From positions 1,054,001 to 1,118,000 of the forward strand of contig NZ_CP054493.1 of NCBI RefSeq assembly GCF_015265475.1: a stretch of 64,000 bases of DNA, written 5' to 3'. The notes beneath the pieces were generated by a model. That model saw nothing but the letters and a program-made list of their open reading frames with translations. It was not told the DNA's origin and did not search any database. Each line of letters starts with the position of its first letter. Position 1 is the stretch's first letter. This stretch comes from Candidatus Sulfurimonas marisnigri. Its GTDB lineage: Bacteria > Campylobacterota > Campylobacteria > Campylobacterales > Sulfurimonadaceae. Shown here piece by piece: positions 9,323 through 18,871 of the stretch. The position numbers and the translations under genes were made by a program.

Positions 9323-10540
9323 ATGGTTATACAAAATGCAGTAATTTGTGATGCTAATGGGCAAAGAGAAGCCGATATCCGTATAGAAGATGGAATTATT
9401 ACACAAATGGATACAAATCTGTCTGATGCTAATATTATCGATGGTAAGGGTTCATACTTTATGCCGCTTTTGGTAGACACGAACGTAAGACTGCAAGACT
9501 CGATTTTAAACTCTAAAAATATTAAATCTATTTCTGAACAGGCACTTAGCGGTGGAGTCGGACATGTTATATTAAATGCTGACAGCACTCCTGCAATAGA
9601 TAGTGAAATAGTTTTTGAATTTGCTCAAAATGGTCTTCACGACTTAAGTGGTGCAAAAGTTGACTTGATGATTAACACACTAAAAGAAGATGCAACTCTG
9701 AGTAATATTGCAATTCTTTTAAAAAGGGGTGCGATAGCTCCATATATGAGTACGATTGCTAAAAATGATGTGGCGATTAAAATAGCTCAGTACTGTCAAA
9801 TGTATGATGTAACTCTATTTTGTAAAGCAGAAGATAACTCACTTATAAACAGTGGTGTGATGCTCGATGGAGATGTCAGCTCAAAACTAGGTCTAGCAGG
9901 GATACCGGACCTTAGTGAAGTTCTACATGTATCTCGTATGATAGAGATAGCAAGACACTTTAAAATAAAAATTCTTTTTAAATCAATTGCTTCACCTCAC
10001 TCTGTCTCTTTAATAACTCAGGCTAAAAAAGATGGTGTAGATGTTAAGTGTGAAGTCTCTATTCATCATCTTATAAACTCAGATGAAGCTTGTGAAAACT
10101 TCAATACTACTGCAAAGCTTGACCCGCCGCTTGCTTGTAAAAGTGATGTAAAACTTCTTCAAGAGGCACTCAAAAATAATCAAATAGATATACTTACAAC
10201 ACTGCACCAACCAAGTTCTCCTGTAAATAAAGAGGTTGCGTTTTTTGATGCAGCTTATGGTTGTGAAGCACTAGGTGATACAATTGCTCTTTACTATACA
10301 AAACTTGTAGAATCAAAGATGATAAGCATGAGTGATTTAGTAAAATTTACAGCTCAAAATAGTGCAAAAAGTATAAAAAAAGAGTATGGAACTATAGAAG
10401 TAGGGCAAAGAGTAAGTGCAATGCTGTTTAACCCACATATAAAAGCGACTGTAAAAAATGAACAGTCACTTTATAATGGTGGAGAGCTTAGCGGAAAAGT
10501 TACTGCCATATTTGACAATAAGAGAGTAACAGAGTTTTAA
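9323..10540 (+). CDS. Dihydroorotase homologue lacking the zinc-binding motif
   Basis: An amidohydrolase-fold protein of 405 residues related to the multifunctional-type dihydroorotase (PyrC/PyrX). The family's metal motif DxHxH near residue 55 reads [11 protein letters not shown] here, so both histidines are gone, and the late catalytic aspartate region reads [13 protein letters not shown] in place of TDHAPH. Other fold landmarks (KLDPPL, GAYGCE-like segment, C-terminal [14 protein letters not shown]) are kept. Inactive homologues of this kind are known as structural partners of aspartate transcarbamoylase (pyrC' or pyrX), and that is the likeliest role. Divergent from the cytochrome-lpxB operon and overlapping tgt by 4 bp at the 3' end. 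Confidence 0.85.
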   Translation: MVIQNAVICDANGQREADIRIEDGIITQMDTNLSDANIIDGKGSYFMPLLVDTNVRLQDSILNSKNIKSISEQALSGGVGHVILNADSTPAIDSEIVFEFAQNGLHDLSGAKVDLMINTLKEDATLSNIAILLKRGAIAPYMSTIAKNDVAIKIAQYCQMYDVTLFCKAEDNSLINSGVMLDGDVSSKLGLAGIPDLSEVLHVSRMIEIARHFKIKILFKSIASPHSVSLITQAKKDGVDVKCEVSIHHLINSDEACENFNTTAKLDPPLACKSDVKLLQEALKNNQIDILTTLHQPSSPVNKEVAFFDAAYGCEALGDTIALYYTKLVESKMISMSDLVKFTAQNSAKSIKKEYGTIEVGQRVSAMLFNPHIKATVKNEQSLYNGGELSGKVTAIFDNKRVTEF

Positions 10541-11658
10541 GAGCGTTTTTTATAAAACTCTGTCTTAAACTCAGCGAACCTGTCTTCGAGTATAGCTTCT
10601 CTTACTTCTCTCATTAGGTTTAGGTAGTAGTGAAGATTATGAATAGTTGCAAGCCTAAAGTATGAGAGCTCTTTAGCTCTAATTAGATGGTTCATATATG
10701 AGCGAGTATATCTTTTACATGTAAGACATGTACACTCCGGATCTATAGGTAATTCATCCTCTTTAAACTTAGCACCTTTTATATTTATTTTACCAAATGA
10801 TGTAAAAAGAGTTCCGTTTCTAGCATTTCTAGTAGGCATAACACAGTCAAACATGTCTATACCGCGTTCAACATTTTCAATGAGGTCTTCAGGAGTTCCA
10901 ACACCCATTAGGTAGCGAGGTTTGTCTTTTGGCATATATTGGACAGTATGCTCAACTGTATCGTACATGTCCTGATTTGCCTCTCCAACACTTAGCCCGC
11001 CGATAGCAAAACCGTCATAGTCTGTTAAAGCGCAAAGTTCAGTTGCACTCTTTGTTCTAAAAGCTTTGTCCGTTCCACCTTGAATAATTGCAAAGATGTT
11101 TTGCTCTGTGCCAATCCCTTTTGCCTGATTTTCTTTATGGTACCCTATTGACTCTTGCGCCCATTTTGTTGTTCTGTCAATAGAGAGAGCAATTCTCTCC
11201 TGAGTAGCAGGAAGTGCAACTAAATCATCTAGTATCATCATAATATCTGAGCCAAGATTGTTTTGAATATCTATAACTTTACTAGGAGTAAAAAGGTGTT
11301 TTGAGCCATCTATGTGAGAGCGAAATTCAATGCCGTTTTCTTTATGTTTGGTCATGCTGCTAAGGCTAAATGCTTGAAACCCTCCGCTGTCTGTTAAAAA
11401 ACTTTTAGGGAAGGTCGTAAACTTGTGCAGTTTACCCATTTTAGCAACGGTCTTATCGCCAGGTCTTAAGTACATGTGATAAGTGTTTGCAAGAATTATC
11501 TCAGCTCCAAGTATATCAACAACATCCTCCATGTCAAGTGACTTAACACTCCCAACAGTCCCAACTGGCATAAAAACCGGTGTTTTAATAGTTGAATGAG
11601 CTGTTTTAATTGTACAAGCACGAGCATTATTTGAAGTGGCGTCTAAAGTAAATTCCAT
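10537..11658 (-). CDS. tgt: Queuine tRNA-ribosyltransferase Tgt
   Basis: Exchanges guanine 34 of GUN-anticodon tRNAs for preQ1, a step in queuosine synthesis. The 373-residue protein shows the catalytic and substrate loops [29 protein letters not shown], and [26 protein letters not shown], and the zinc site CTCLTC with a distal histidine in MNHLIRAKE. Length and motifs are fully normal. The first 26 codons and upstream region have a degraded second copy about 1.09 kb to the right (12672-12750). Confidence 0.97.
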   Translation of the reverse strand: MEFTLDATSNNARACTIKTAHSTIKTPVFMPVGTVGSVKSLDMEDVVDILGAEIILANTYHMYLRPGDKTVAKMGKLHKFTTFPKSFLTDSGGFQAFSLSSMTKHKENGIEFRSHIDGSKHLFTPSKVIDIQNNLGSDIMMILDDLVALPATQERIALSIDRTTKWAQESIGYHKENQAKGIGTEQNIFAIIQGGTDKAFRTKSATELCALTDYDGFAIGGLSVGEANQDMYDTVEHTVQYMPKDKPRYLMGVGTPEDLIENVERGIDMFDCVMPTRNARNGTLFTSFGKINIKGAKFKEDELPIDPECTCLTCKRYTRSYMNHLIRAKELSYFRLATIHNLHYYLNLMREVREAILEDRFAEFKTEFYKKRS

Positions 11659-11660
11659 AA
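11582..11660 (-). repeat. tgt 5'-end direct repeat, functional copy
   Basis: These 79 bp (tgt codons 1-26 plus the start region) recur at 12672-12750 in the same orientation with only a handful of mismatches and one inserted base. A further stretch upstream, 11721-11740 (TTTTTTGACATTATAGCATT), recurs at 12754-12773. The pair therefore brackets the segment with the small repeat-protein gene. Confidence 0.9.
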
Positions 11661-12167
11661 TTGATTAAGTCCTATATTGTTTGTTATCCTTAATTTATAC
11701 CCAAGGGCATTTAGGATTTATTTTTTGACATTATAGCATTAACTATAATCAAATGATTTCTTAGGTGTATTGATGCAACTTCAATTGATAAATAATCAAA
11801 ATTATTTTATAAATAAATTAGTTTATAAAATAAGAATTATTTAAAGACATTAGAGATGTTGCGAGATAAAAAGTATATCAAAGAGCTGATATTTATCCCT
11901 TGAAACAGTAACAATGAAAAAATTAGCAAAATTTTAATTAAAACTTATATTTATTTATTTTTGGCATTAATTCTAAAATAATTAAACATAAAGACAAAAT
12001 AATTGTTAATAAAAGAACTATTTATGTGATAAAGTAAATACAAAAATAAATAAAGATCATTAATAAGTACAGCTTATAGATACTTAACCAATCCTACTAT
12101 ACCATTTCCAACGCAACAAGATGTTAATAAATATCTAAAATACATTGCAATAAATGAGGTAAAGAAA
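11661..12167. other. AT-rich non-coding segment upstream of the repeat-protein gene
   Basis: About 500 bp with no convincing gene. It begins with the tgt promoter region, including the 20-bp block 11721-11740 shared with the efp upstream region. The rest is very AT-rich with many short stop-broken frames and no tRNA-like or strong hairpin structure that I could see. GAGGTAAAGAAA just before 12168 is the ribosome binding site of the next gene. Confidence 0.5.
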
Positions 12168-12524
12168 ATGAAAAGATTAGTATTGGCAAGTGCTTTAATA
12201 ATTAGTGTAGTTAACGCAGATGTACTTAAAACGGCCCTAAATACTCCATCTAGTGATGAAGATTTTTCAACAAGCGTAACTGTAGAAAATGCTAATAAAT
12301 ATGGTGTGTTTACAGCCGCATATATAAAAAGCAAATCAGATATAGTGTTGGAAAAAGCTTTAAATACTCCATCTAGTGATGAAGATTTTTCAACAATCGC
12401 AACTGTAGAAAATGCTAATAAAGATGGTGTGTTTACAGCTGAATATGTAAAAAGCAAATCAGATTTAGTGTTAGAAAAAGCTCTAAATACTCCATCTAGT
12501 GATGAAGATTTTTCACAAGCGTAA
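12168..12524 (+). CDS. Small secreted protein made of 41-residue tandem repeats
   Basis: A 118-residue protein of unknown function. MKRLVLASALIISVVNA is a good signal peptide. The remainder is two full copies and one partial copy of a 41-residue unit beginning ALNTPSSDEDFST and ending YxKSKSDxVLEK (copies at DNA positions about 12237, 12360 and 12483, period 123 bp). The third unit is cut short by a stop after DFSQA. The copies are nearly identical at DNA level, which suggests recent expansion or contraction by slippage or recombination. GAGG precedes the start at a good distance and an intrinsic terminator follows, so it looks expressed alone. It sits inside the segment flanked by the duplicated tgt 5' end. 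I do not recognise the family. Confidence 0.7.
   Translation: MKRLVLASALIISVVNADVLKTALNTPSSDEDFSTSVTVENANKYGVFTAAYIKSKSDIVLEKALNTPSSDEDFSTIATVENANKDGVFTAEYVKSKSDLVLEKALNTPSSDEDFSQA
12234..12516 (+). repeat. 123-bp coding tandem repeat (2.3 copies)
   Basis: The block starting CTAAATACTCCATCTAGTGA occurs at about 12238, 12361 and 12484, an exact 123-bp spacing (41 codons). Differences between units are few and scattered. A copy-number change would keep the frame. Confidence 0.9.
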
Positions 12525-12555
12525 CTCTTTATAGTGAATAGCATAAAGCTATTAT

Positions 12556-12590
12556 AAGATGTAGCTTAAATTAGGCTACATCTTTATCTT
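12556..12590 (+). terminator. Intrinsic terminator after the repeat-protein gene
   Basis: Perfect 10-bp stem AAGATGTAGC (12556-12565) with GCTACATCTT (12575-12584), a 9-base loop, and a T-rich tail. It lies 32 bp past the stop codon of the repeat-protein gene. Confidence 0.75.
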
Positions 12591-12671
12591 TCATCTGAAA
12601 TATAGACAGTAACTATACTTTCAGATTGAAAAAATTTATACTCACATTTATCTATTTAGATTCTCTTTTAA

Positions 12672-12750
12672 GTTTTAATAGTTTAATGATTGGTTTTAAT
12701 TGTACAAGCACGAGCATTTTTTGAAGTGGCGTCTTAAAGTAAATTACATA
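12672..12750 (-). pseudogene. Degraded duplicate of the tgt 5' end
   Basis: About 90 percent identical by eye to 11582-11660. The leftward reading begins ATG TAA, and an extra base shifts the frame, so it cannot encode Tgt. It is followed at 12754-12773 by the same 20-bp sequence that lies upstream of the real tgt. The 60 bp between the two blocks in the functional copy are missing here. This is a relic of a duplication or of an insertion that replaced the gene's 5' end; it now forms part of the region upstream of efp. Confidence 0.85.
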
Positions 12751-12825
12751 AATTTTTTTGACATTATAGCATTCTAAGCACCTTTAGTGTAGAATTCAAA
12801 AAAATTATTTAACCAAGGTGTTTTA

Positions 12826-13392
12826 ATGGCAACTATCGGAATGGGTGATATCAAAAAAAATGTTCGCATGATTGTAGGCGAAGTGCCATATAAAGTGGTG
12901 GAGTTTCAGCATGTAAAACCAGGTAAAGGTGCAGCATTCGTTCGTATGAAAATAAAAAGTTTTTTAAATGGCAAAGTTGTTGACAAGACTGTACACGCAG
13001 GTGATAAATTTGAAGTTCCTATAATAGACTTTAAAACTATGCAGTATCTATACGATGATGGTGAAATGTACCAATTTATGGATAATGAAACTTATGACCA
13101 ACTTGGTCTACCTTACGAGCAGTGTGATGATGCAGCAAAATGGTTAAAAGATGGGACAAATGTGGAAATGATTTTCTTTAAAGGAAACGCTATATCTGTT
13201 TTGGCACCCGAAACAATGGAACTTATTATTACAGATACTCCACCAAACTTTAAAGGTGATACTTCAAGTGGAAGTAAAAAACCTGCAACTCTTGAGACTG
13301 GTGCTGTTGTCCAAGTTCCTTATCATGTATTACAAGGTGACTTAATAAAAGTAAATACTGTTGATTGTGAATTTTTAGGAAAAGTAAAATAG
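12826..13392 (+). CDS. efp: Translation elongation factor P
   Basis: EF-P relieves ribosomes stalled at polyproline stretches by entering between the P and E sites. The 188-residue sequence starts MATIGMGDIKKNVRM and has the tip loop KPGKGAAFVRMK with K34 at the position that is post-translationally modified in many bacteria. The end (VQVPYHVLQGDLIKVNT) is shifted from the usual EF-P C-terminal signature but the three-domain length fits. AACCAAGGTG is its ribosome binding region. A strong terminator follows at 13405. Confidence 0.95.
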   Translation: MATIGMGDIKKNVRMIVGEVPYKVVEFQHVKPGKGAAFVRMKIKSFLNGKVVDKTVHAGDKFEVPIIDFKTMQYLYDDGEMYQFMDNETYDQLGLPYEQCDDAAKWLKDGTNVEMIFFKGNAISVLAPETMELIITDTPPNFKGDTSSGSKKPATLETGAVVQVPYHVLQGDLIKVNTVDCEFLGKVK

Positions 13393-13404
13393 TAATTTTT
13401 AATA

Positions 13405-13435
13405 ATCAAACCTATTTAACATAGGTTTGATATTT
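13405..13435 (+). terminator. Intrinsic terminator of efp
   Basis: Perfect 11-bp stem ATCAAACCTAT (13405-13415) and ATAGGTTTGAT (13421-13431) with loop TTAAC and a short T-rich tail, 13 bp after the efp stop. It may serve both directions, as the P460-like gene ends at 13450 on the other strand. Confidence 0.8.
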
Positions 13436-13449
13436 CTACATGTAGATAA

Positions 13450-13923
13450 TTATTGAGTATTGATTTTATTAATTACACTCTCACTAAATAGATAATCTGT
13501 ACTCCACATGTGTTCATGGCAATTAATACATGAGTCTATTTTTCCTTCAAACCATCCATTGGTACCAGTTTTGTCGTAAACTCCATACCACCAATTTTCA
13601 TTTTCACTGTCATATCCATCTTTCATCTTCATCATAATTACTAAACGAGCTAAATTTTCTCTTTTTCTTTCAGGGTATAGAGGTTTTAAGATTATAGAAC
13701 CTTCAGGGAGCTTATTGTTTTTATTTATGTAAGCACTTTTCGCAATATCATTTACATAAATATCAACAAATGAATTATGGTCAATAGAATTTAGCAACTC
13801 TTTATTTAGAAGATTCATACTTTTCCATTTTGGAAATACAAACTTTTCTGCTGATGCACCATCCTCATGTTTAGAATATAAGAGTGTAAAAAGTAGCGAT
13901 ATTAACAGTAGTTTACTATTCAT
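13450..13923 (-). CDS. Cytochrome P460-like periplasmic haem protein
   Basis: A 157-residue exported protein with signal peptide [17 protein letters not shown]. The body matches the P460 pattern: FPKWKSMN near the start, [13 protein letters not shown], a central [23 protein letters not shown], and the C-terminal haem site SCINCHEH (C132, C135, H136) followed by STDYLFS. P460-family proteins bind a modified c-type haem and act on hydroxylamine or NO in some bacteria, or serve as cytochrome c'-beta; the function here is not decidable. Its start overlaps the end of the rubredoxin gene by 8 bp, so the two are coupled. Confidence 0.8.
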   Translation of the reverse strand: MNSKLLLISLLFTLLYSKHEDGASAEKFVFPKWKSMNLLNKELLNSIDHNSFVDIYVNDIAKSAYINKNNKLPEGSIILKPLYPERKRENLARLVIMMKMKDGYDSENENWWYGVYDKTGTNGWFEGKIDSCINCHEHMWSTDYLFSESVINKINTQ

Positions 13924-14083
13924 CTCCTAGCGGCTCAAAATTCTCTTTTATTTCTCCACAATAAGGACAAACCCAATCCTGTGGGAGGTCTTCAAAAGAG
14001 GTTCCAAGAGCAACTCCATTCTCTTCATCACCAACTTTGGGATCATAAATATAATCACATGTTAAACATCTGTATCTTTGCAT
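13916..14083 (-). CDS. Rubredoxin
   Basis: A 55-residue one-iron electron carrier with [19 protein letters not shown] and [14 protein letters not shown]: the two CxxC knuckles (C6, C9, C39, C42) bind a single Fe. AGGATTCATT before the ATG supplies the ribosome binding site. The reading frame ends at 13916, inside the first codons of the P460-like gene, giving a two-gene leftward operon. Rubredoxins usually deliver electrons to NO or superoxide/peroxide detoxifying enzymes; pairing with a P460-like protein fits nitrosative or oxidative stress but is an inference. Easily missed because of its small size. Confidence 0.95.
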   Translation of the reverse strand: MQRYRCLTCDYIYDPKVGDEENGVALGTSFEDLPQDWVCPYCGEIKENFEPLGDE

Positions 14084-14247
14084 AATGAATCCTTTTTTAT
14101 TCTAATTAATTGTAAGAGATAAAAACTGTAATTAAAATTACTTTATAGACTAATTATAAATATTAAGCTATTGTATAAAATAGTATTAAACAATAAATTA
14201 GAAAAATTTATGTAGTATTTGGCATTAAATTTAAATATGGCTATCTA

Positions 14248-15165
14248 ATGAAAAAACAAACTTATTTACAGATTTTATTTTTTATAACAGCTGTTGGCAT
14301 AGTCTTTTTTTATAATTCCAAATATCAAATAACATTAAATGAGAATGCTTTTCCCATAAGTATAGAGAGACAGATTGATGAAACAACTATGCAGGCAAAA
14401 CAGATTGTTACAAAAGAAGTGTCTGTCAAAGTTGAAAATGATTCTAATCTCTCTATTAGTGAAGAGAAAAATACAACTGTTGTAAAAAAAGAAATCGTGA
14501 GAAGTGAAAAAACATTAGATAAGAAAATAGAAAAACCAGTTCAAAAACCAATCCAAAAACATAAACCTAAGCTTGTGAACAAAAATAGAAAGTTTTTAGA
14601 TGCATCAATTGTAAAAGAGATACCTATGGATGTTTATAGTAAATATGATGCAAGAAATACAAAAAAATCAAAAATATATAAAAAAGAAATTATTGTTATC
14701 GATAATACTGATTTTGATATTGTTGCTTCACCGATGCCTGATGAAGTTTTAAGAAGTCCTAAAAAATCTTATAAACAAAAGCAGTATAAACGCGAAAAAG
14801 TGCCAAAGAAATTAGAAGATATTAAAAGAGTTGCAGTTTTGTCTGACTATAAAAGAGTTAAAATAAAAAAAATAGATAAATCGGTAGAAAATGTAAAGGC
14901 TAATAGAAAAGTTGTCTCCACACCACCCGGTGGAGAAAATATATATTCAAACCGATGTAGGCTATGCCATGGTAAAAGTGAAAGTTTTATAGTAAAATAT
15001 ACTGCTCAGAGATGGAGAGAACTGCTCGCAGATGATGGCAAAATTATTAATTCAGTGCATGAAAAAACAAGGGTGTCAAAATTAACTCAGAGGTTCTATA
15101 AAAGCAAAAATTATTCAACGCAGTTTGCTTCTCTAAAAGACTTTATTTTTACTTCTGTAAAGTAA
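14248..15165 (+). CDS. Membrane-anchored cytochrome with K-rich linker and C-terminal CxxCH
   Basis: A 305-residue protein with one N-terminal membrane segment (about residues 6-22) that probably anchors it, a long Lys/Val/Glu-rich and likely disordered linker (about 40-220), and a C-terminal domain of some 75 residues with one haem site, NRCRLCHGK (C237, C240, H241). The linker could let the haem head span the periplasm. I do not recognise a named family; it is best described as a tethered monohaem cytochrome c. It is a single gene between the rubredoxin cluster and dnaE. Confidence 0.7.
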   Translation: MKKQTYLQILFFITAVGIVFFYNSKYQITLNENAFPISIERQIDETTMQAKQIVTKEVSVKVENDSNLSISEEKNTTVVKKEIVRSEKTLDKKIEKPVQKPIQKHKPKLVNKNRKFLDASIVKEIPMDVYSKYDARNTKKSKIYKKEIIVIDNTDFDIVASPMPDEVLRSPKKSYKQKQYKREKVPKKLEDIKRVAVLSDYKRVKIKKIDKSVENVKANRKVVSTPPGGENIYSNRCRLCHGKSESFIVKYTAQRWRELLADDGKIINSVHEKTRVSKLTQRFYKSKNYSTQFASLKDFIFTSVK

Positions 15166-15256
15166 GAGTGTTATAAAATATCAAAAAAATAAATTACTAA
15201 AGATTAAGACAATTTCACTATAATCAAAAAATAATTTATAAAAGATAGGTAATAAT

Positions 15257-18200
15257 ATGAGTGCACAACCTTTCACACATTTACATCTTCATACAGAGTA
15301 TTCACTACTAGATGGTGCAAACAAATTAAGCAACTTGGTCTCACGTGTTAAAGAGCTTGGTATGACTTCTGTTGCTATGACTGACCATGGAAATATGTTT
15401 GGTGCAATCGATTTTTATCAACAGATGCAGGGTGCCGGAATTAAGCCCATCATTGGGATGGAAGGATATATCCATAACGGTGACACATTGGATGATAAGA
15501 GTACTAAACAGCGTTTTCATATTTGCCTTTTTGCCAAAAATCAAAAAGGTTATGAGAACCTTATGTATCTCTCTTCTAAAGCTTTTATAGACGGCTTTTA
15601 TTACTTTCCTCGTATAAATAAAAAAGAACTTCGTGAACATAGCGAAGGTCTTATATGTACCTCTGCATGTCTTCAAGGAGAAGTTAACTGGCACCTTAAT
15701 TTACAAAATGAGAGAAATGTAAGAAATGGTGCTTTGGGGTATGATGGAGCACTTGCTGTTGCACAAGAGTATAAGGATATTTTCGGTGATGACTTTTACC
15801 TTGAGCTTATGCGTCATGGTATTGGTGATCAACTTTTCATAGATGATCAGGTGCTTAGGATATCAAATGAGTTAGATATAAAAGTAGTGGCCACAAATGA
15901 TACTCACTATACCTATCCAGGTGATGCTCAGTACCATGAAGCGTTTATGTGTATAGGGATGAATAAACTCTATGATGACCCTAACCGTATGCGCCACTCA
16001 GTACATGAGTTTTATCTGAAATCTCCAGAGCAGATGGCAAAAATATTTGCAGATATTCCAGAAGCGCTTGCTCATACTCAAGAGATAGCAGATAAGTGTA
16101 ATTTAGAGCTTAAGCTGGGTGACCCGATTCCGCCAAACTTTAAATTTACCCCAGAGTACTCAAAAGGTGATGGTTTAGATATAAACCACGAAGATGATGC
16201 TCCACTCCCATCAGCTGCCTCACTAGAAGATAAAAAAAAGTGGTTTAGCGGGATTGACAAAAATGACGCAGAGTACTTTATATATCGTTGTGAAGTTGGT
16301 CTTGTAGAGAGACTTAAACATGTCCCTCAAGAGAAGCATGAAGAGTATAGAGATAGACTTAAGTTTGAGATGGATGTCATAAACTCAATGAAATTCCCAG
16401 GCTACATGTTGATTGTTTGGGATTTTGTAAAAGTTGCTAAAGAGAGAGGTATAGCAGTTGGACCAGGTCGTGGTTCTGCCGCTGGTAGTTTGGTTGCATA
16501 TTCTCTAGATATTACAGATATTGATCCTATGAAGTATGACTTACTCTTTGAGAGATTCCTAAATCCAGAACGTGTGTCAATGCCCGATATAGATATGGAC
16601 TTTATGCAAGCTAGACGTGGAGAGGTTATAGACTATGTTGTTGAGAAGTATGGACGTAATCAGGTAGCTCAGATTATTACCTTTGGTTCGCTTTTGGCTA
16701 AAGGGGTTATAAGAGATGTAGCACGTGTACTTGATATGCCACTATCTCAGGCTGACAAGATGGCAAAACTTATCCCTGATGAGCTTGGTATTACTTTAAA
16801 CGGCAAAACAAAAAATGGTGATTTTATTGCAGGAGCTTTTCAAAAAGAGCCAAAACTCCAAGAGCTAATAGAGAGTGATGTAAATTCTAAAAGAGTTTGG
16901 GAGTTTGCCAAGAAGCTAGAGGGTCTTAAACGCAACTCAGGTATACATGCCGCTGGTGTTGTTATATCTAATGAAGAACTTTGGAAAAAAACACCTATAT
17001 ATAAACCTTCAGGTGAGACAACCTTTGTAACTCAGTACTCACTTAACTACCTTGAAGATGTTGATTTAATTAAGTTTGACTTCCTTGGGCTTAAAACTCT
17101 TGATGTTATTGATAATGCCATTAAGCTAATAAAGAGAAGATACGACAAAGATGTAGTTTGGCATAAGATAGATGAAAATGATTCTAAAGTATATGATGTA
17201 ATTCGTGGTGGTGATACAGTAGGAATGTTTCAAATAGAGTCTTCTGGTATGCAGGATTTGAATAAACGACTTAAGCCAGACAACTTTGAGGACTTGATTG
17301 CGGTCTTGGCACTTTATCGTCCAGGACCAATGGAGTCTGGAATGCTTGACAGTTTTATTGAGAGAAAGCATGGACGTGAAGCTATTGAATATACATTTGA
17401 CACAATGGAGCAGATTCTTGGAAAGACTTATGGGGTCATCGTCTATCAAGAACAGGTAATGCAGATTGTTCAGACTATCGGTGGTTTTTCTCTTGGGTAT
17501 TCTGACATTATCCGTCGTGCTATGGGTAAGAAAAAAGATATGAGTGTTTTTAATCATGAGTTTAGTGATGGTGCACAAAAGCAGGGTTATGATTATGATA
17601 AGGCCTCAAAACTATTTGATTTGATTGAGAAGTTTGCAGGATACGGTTTTAACAAGTCTCACTCGGCAGCCTATGCGATGATTACCTTTCAGACTTCATG
17701 GCTGAAGACATACTATCCAAATGAGTTTATGGCGGCACTTTTAACCTCGGACAAGGACAATACAGATAAAGTTGTTCGTTATATCGATGAGGTAAAGAGA
17801 ATGGGAATTGAGCTCTCTCCTCCTGATGTAAATGACTCATACATGGAGTTTTCCGCAATAACTAAAGATGACAAAGAGATAATTCTTTTTGGTTTAGGTG
17901 CCATTAAGGGAGTAGGTGGGGCTGCTGTTGAGTCGATTATACAAACAAGGGAGCAAGATGGTGAGTTTACCTCAATTGAGAATTTTGTAAACCGTATAGA
18001 CCCGTCAAAAGTAAATAAACGATTTGTTGAGTCAAGTATAAAGTCAGGTGGTTTTGACAGGTTTGGTTACTCGAGAAAAGCTCTTTTAGACCAGATAGAA
18101 CTAATAGTTGAAACTGCTAAAGATGCTGCAACTGCCAGAAAAAATGCTGTAGGTAGCCTCTTTGGCGATGACGAAGAGATAACAACTGTAAAATTATCTC

Positions 18201-18862
18201 TTAAAAATTCAGATGAGTATGAGCTAAAAGAGATTTTGGAGTTTGAAAAAGACACCTTGGGCTTTTACGTATCAGGGCATCCCCTTGATGAGTATAGAGA
18301 AAAGCTCTCTGAACTAAACTACACTATGTCATCAGAGATTGAGAGTGTAAAAGACGGCTCCAGTGCTATTTTTATTGGAAAAGTAGAAGAGATACAAAAA
18401 AAAGTATCCAAAAAAGGAAACCAGTTTGGTATAGTAAACCTTATGGATTTTCATGGAAATGTCGAGATTATGCTTTTCTCGGATAAGCTAGAGCAATTAA
18501 GCGAAATGAATTTAGAAGAGCCTGTAGCATTTAAAACAAAAATCACTCACACAGAAATGTTTACTCGCATAGGTGTAAGTAAGATAATGACACTAAAAGA
18601 GGCAATTAAAGAGACTAAAAAGACTAAAAAAGAGGTGAGAGAAGCACCACTTGAGCCTATACATTTGGCAATTAGACTAGATAGTGAAACAACAATTTTA
18701 GATGAGCTTTATACACTTGTCCGCCAAAATCCAGGTAACAGAGAACTAAAACTTACGATAATTTCTAAGCTTCAAAACGTTGTGATTGACTCTGCCATAA
18801 GAGTTGACAGTAAGATATTGACTGCTTTAGACGGCAATCTACATGTAGATATATTAAGTTAA
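15257..18862 (+). CDS. dnaE: DNA polymerase III alpha subunit DnaE
   Basis: Replicative polymerase catalytic subunit, 1201 residues. The N-terminal PHP domain starts HLHLHTEYSLLDGA; the polymerase core has VGPGRGSAAGSLVAY and MPDIDMDFMQARR carrying the catalytic aspartates; YGFNKSHSAAYAMI marks the fingers/helix-hairpin-helix region; an OB fold lies near residue 1000. No proofreading exonuclease domain is fused, as normal for DnaE. AGGTAATA precedes the start. It is followed by apeB after 9 bp. Confidence 0.97.
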   Translation: MSAQPFTHLHLHTEYSLLDGANKLSNLVSRVKELGMTSVAMTDHGNMFGAIDFYQQMQGAGIKPIIGMEGYIHNGDTLDDKSTKQRFHICLFAKNQKGYENLMYLSSKAFIDGFYYFPRINKKELREHSEGLICTSACLQGEVNWHLNLQNERNVRNGALGYDGALAVAQEYKDIFGDDFYLELMRHGIGDQLFIDDQVLRISNELDIKVVATNDTHYTYPGDAQYHEAFMCIGMNKLYDDPNRMRHSVHEFYLKSPEQMAKIFADIPEALAHTQEIADKCNLELKLGDPIPPNFKFTPEYSKGDGLDINHEDDAPLPSAASLEDKKKWFSGIDKNDAEYFIYRCEVGLVERLKHVPQEKHEEYRDRLKFEMDVINSMKFPGYMLIVWDFVKVAKERGIAVGPGRGSAAGSLVAYSLDITDIDPMKYDLLFERFLNPERVSMPDIDMDFMQARRGEVIDYVVEKYGRNQVAQIITFGSLLAKGVIRDVARVLDMPLSQADKMAKLIPDELGITLNGKTKNGDFIAGAFQKEPKLQELIESDVNSKRVWEFAKKLEGLKRNSGIHAAGVVISNEELWKKTPIYKPSGETTFVTQYSLNYLEDVDLIKFDFLGLKTLDVIDNAIKLIKRRYDKDVVWHKIDENDSKVYDVIRGGDTVGMFQIESSGMQDLNKRLKPDNFEDLIAVLALYRPGPMESGMLDSFIERKHGREAIEYTFDTMEQILGKTYGVIVYQEQVMQIVQTIGGFSLGYSDIIRRAMGKKKDMSVFNHEFSDGAQKQGYDYDKASKLFDLIEKFAGYGFNKSHSAAYAMITFQTSWLKTYYPNEFMAALLTSDKDNTDKVVRYIDEVKRMGIELSPPDVNDSYMEFSAITKDDKEIILFGLGAIKGVGGAAVESIIQTREQDGEFTSIENFVNRIDPSKVNKRFVESSIKSGGFDRFGYSRKALLDQIELIVETAKDAATARKNAVGSLFGDDEEITTVKLSLKNSDEYELKEILEFEKDTLGFYVSGHPLDEYREKLSELNYTMSSEIESVKDGSSAIFIGKVEEIQKKVSKKGNQFGIVNLMDFHGNVEIMLFSDKLEQLSEMNLEEPVAFKTKITHTEMFTRIGVSKIMTLKEAIKETKKTKKEVREAPLEPIHLAIRLDSETTILDELYTLVRQNPGNRELKLTIISKLQNVVIDSAIRVDSKILTALDGNLHVDILS

Positions 18863-18871
18863 GGAAAACAG

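Noticed and set aside
12074-12544. 156-codon minus-strand frame over the repeat-protein gene
   Set aside because: Its repeats are the mirror of the plus-strand repeats; the plus-strand frame has signal peptide, ribosome binding site and terminator.
17126-17578. 150-codon minus-strand frame inside dnaE
   Set aside because: It lies wholly within a conserved polymerase gene and has no recognisable protein features.
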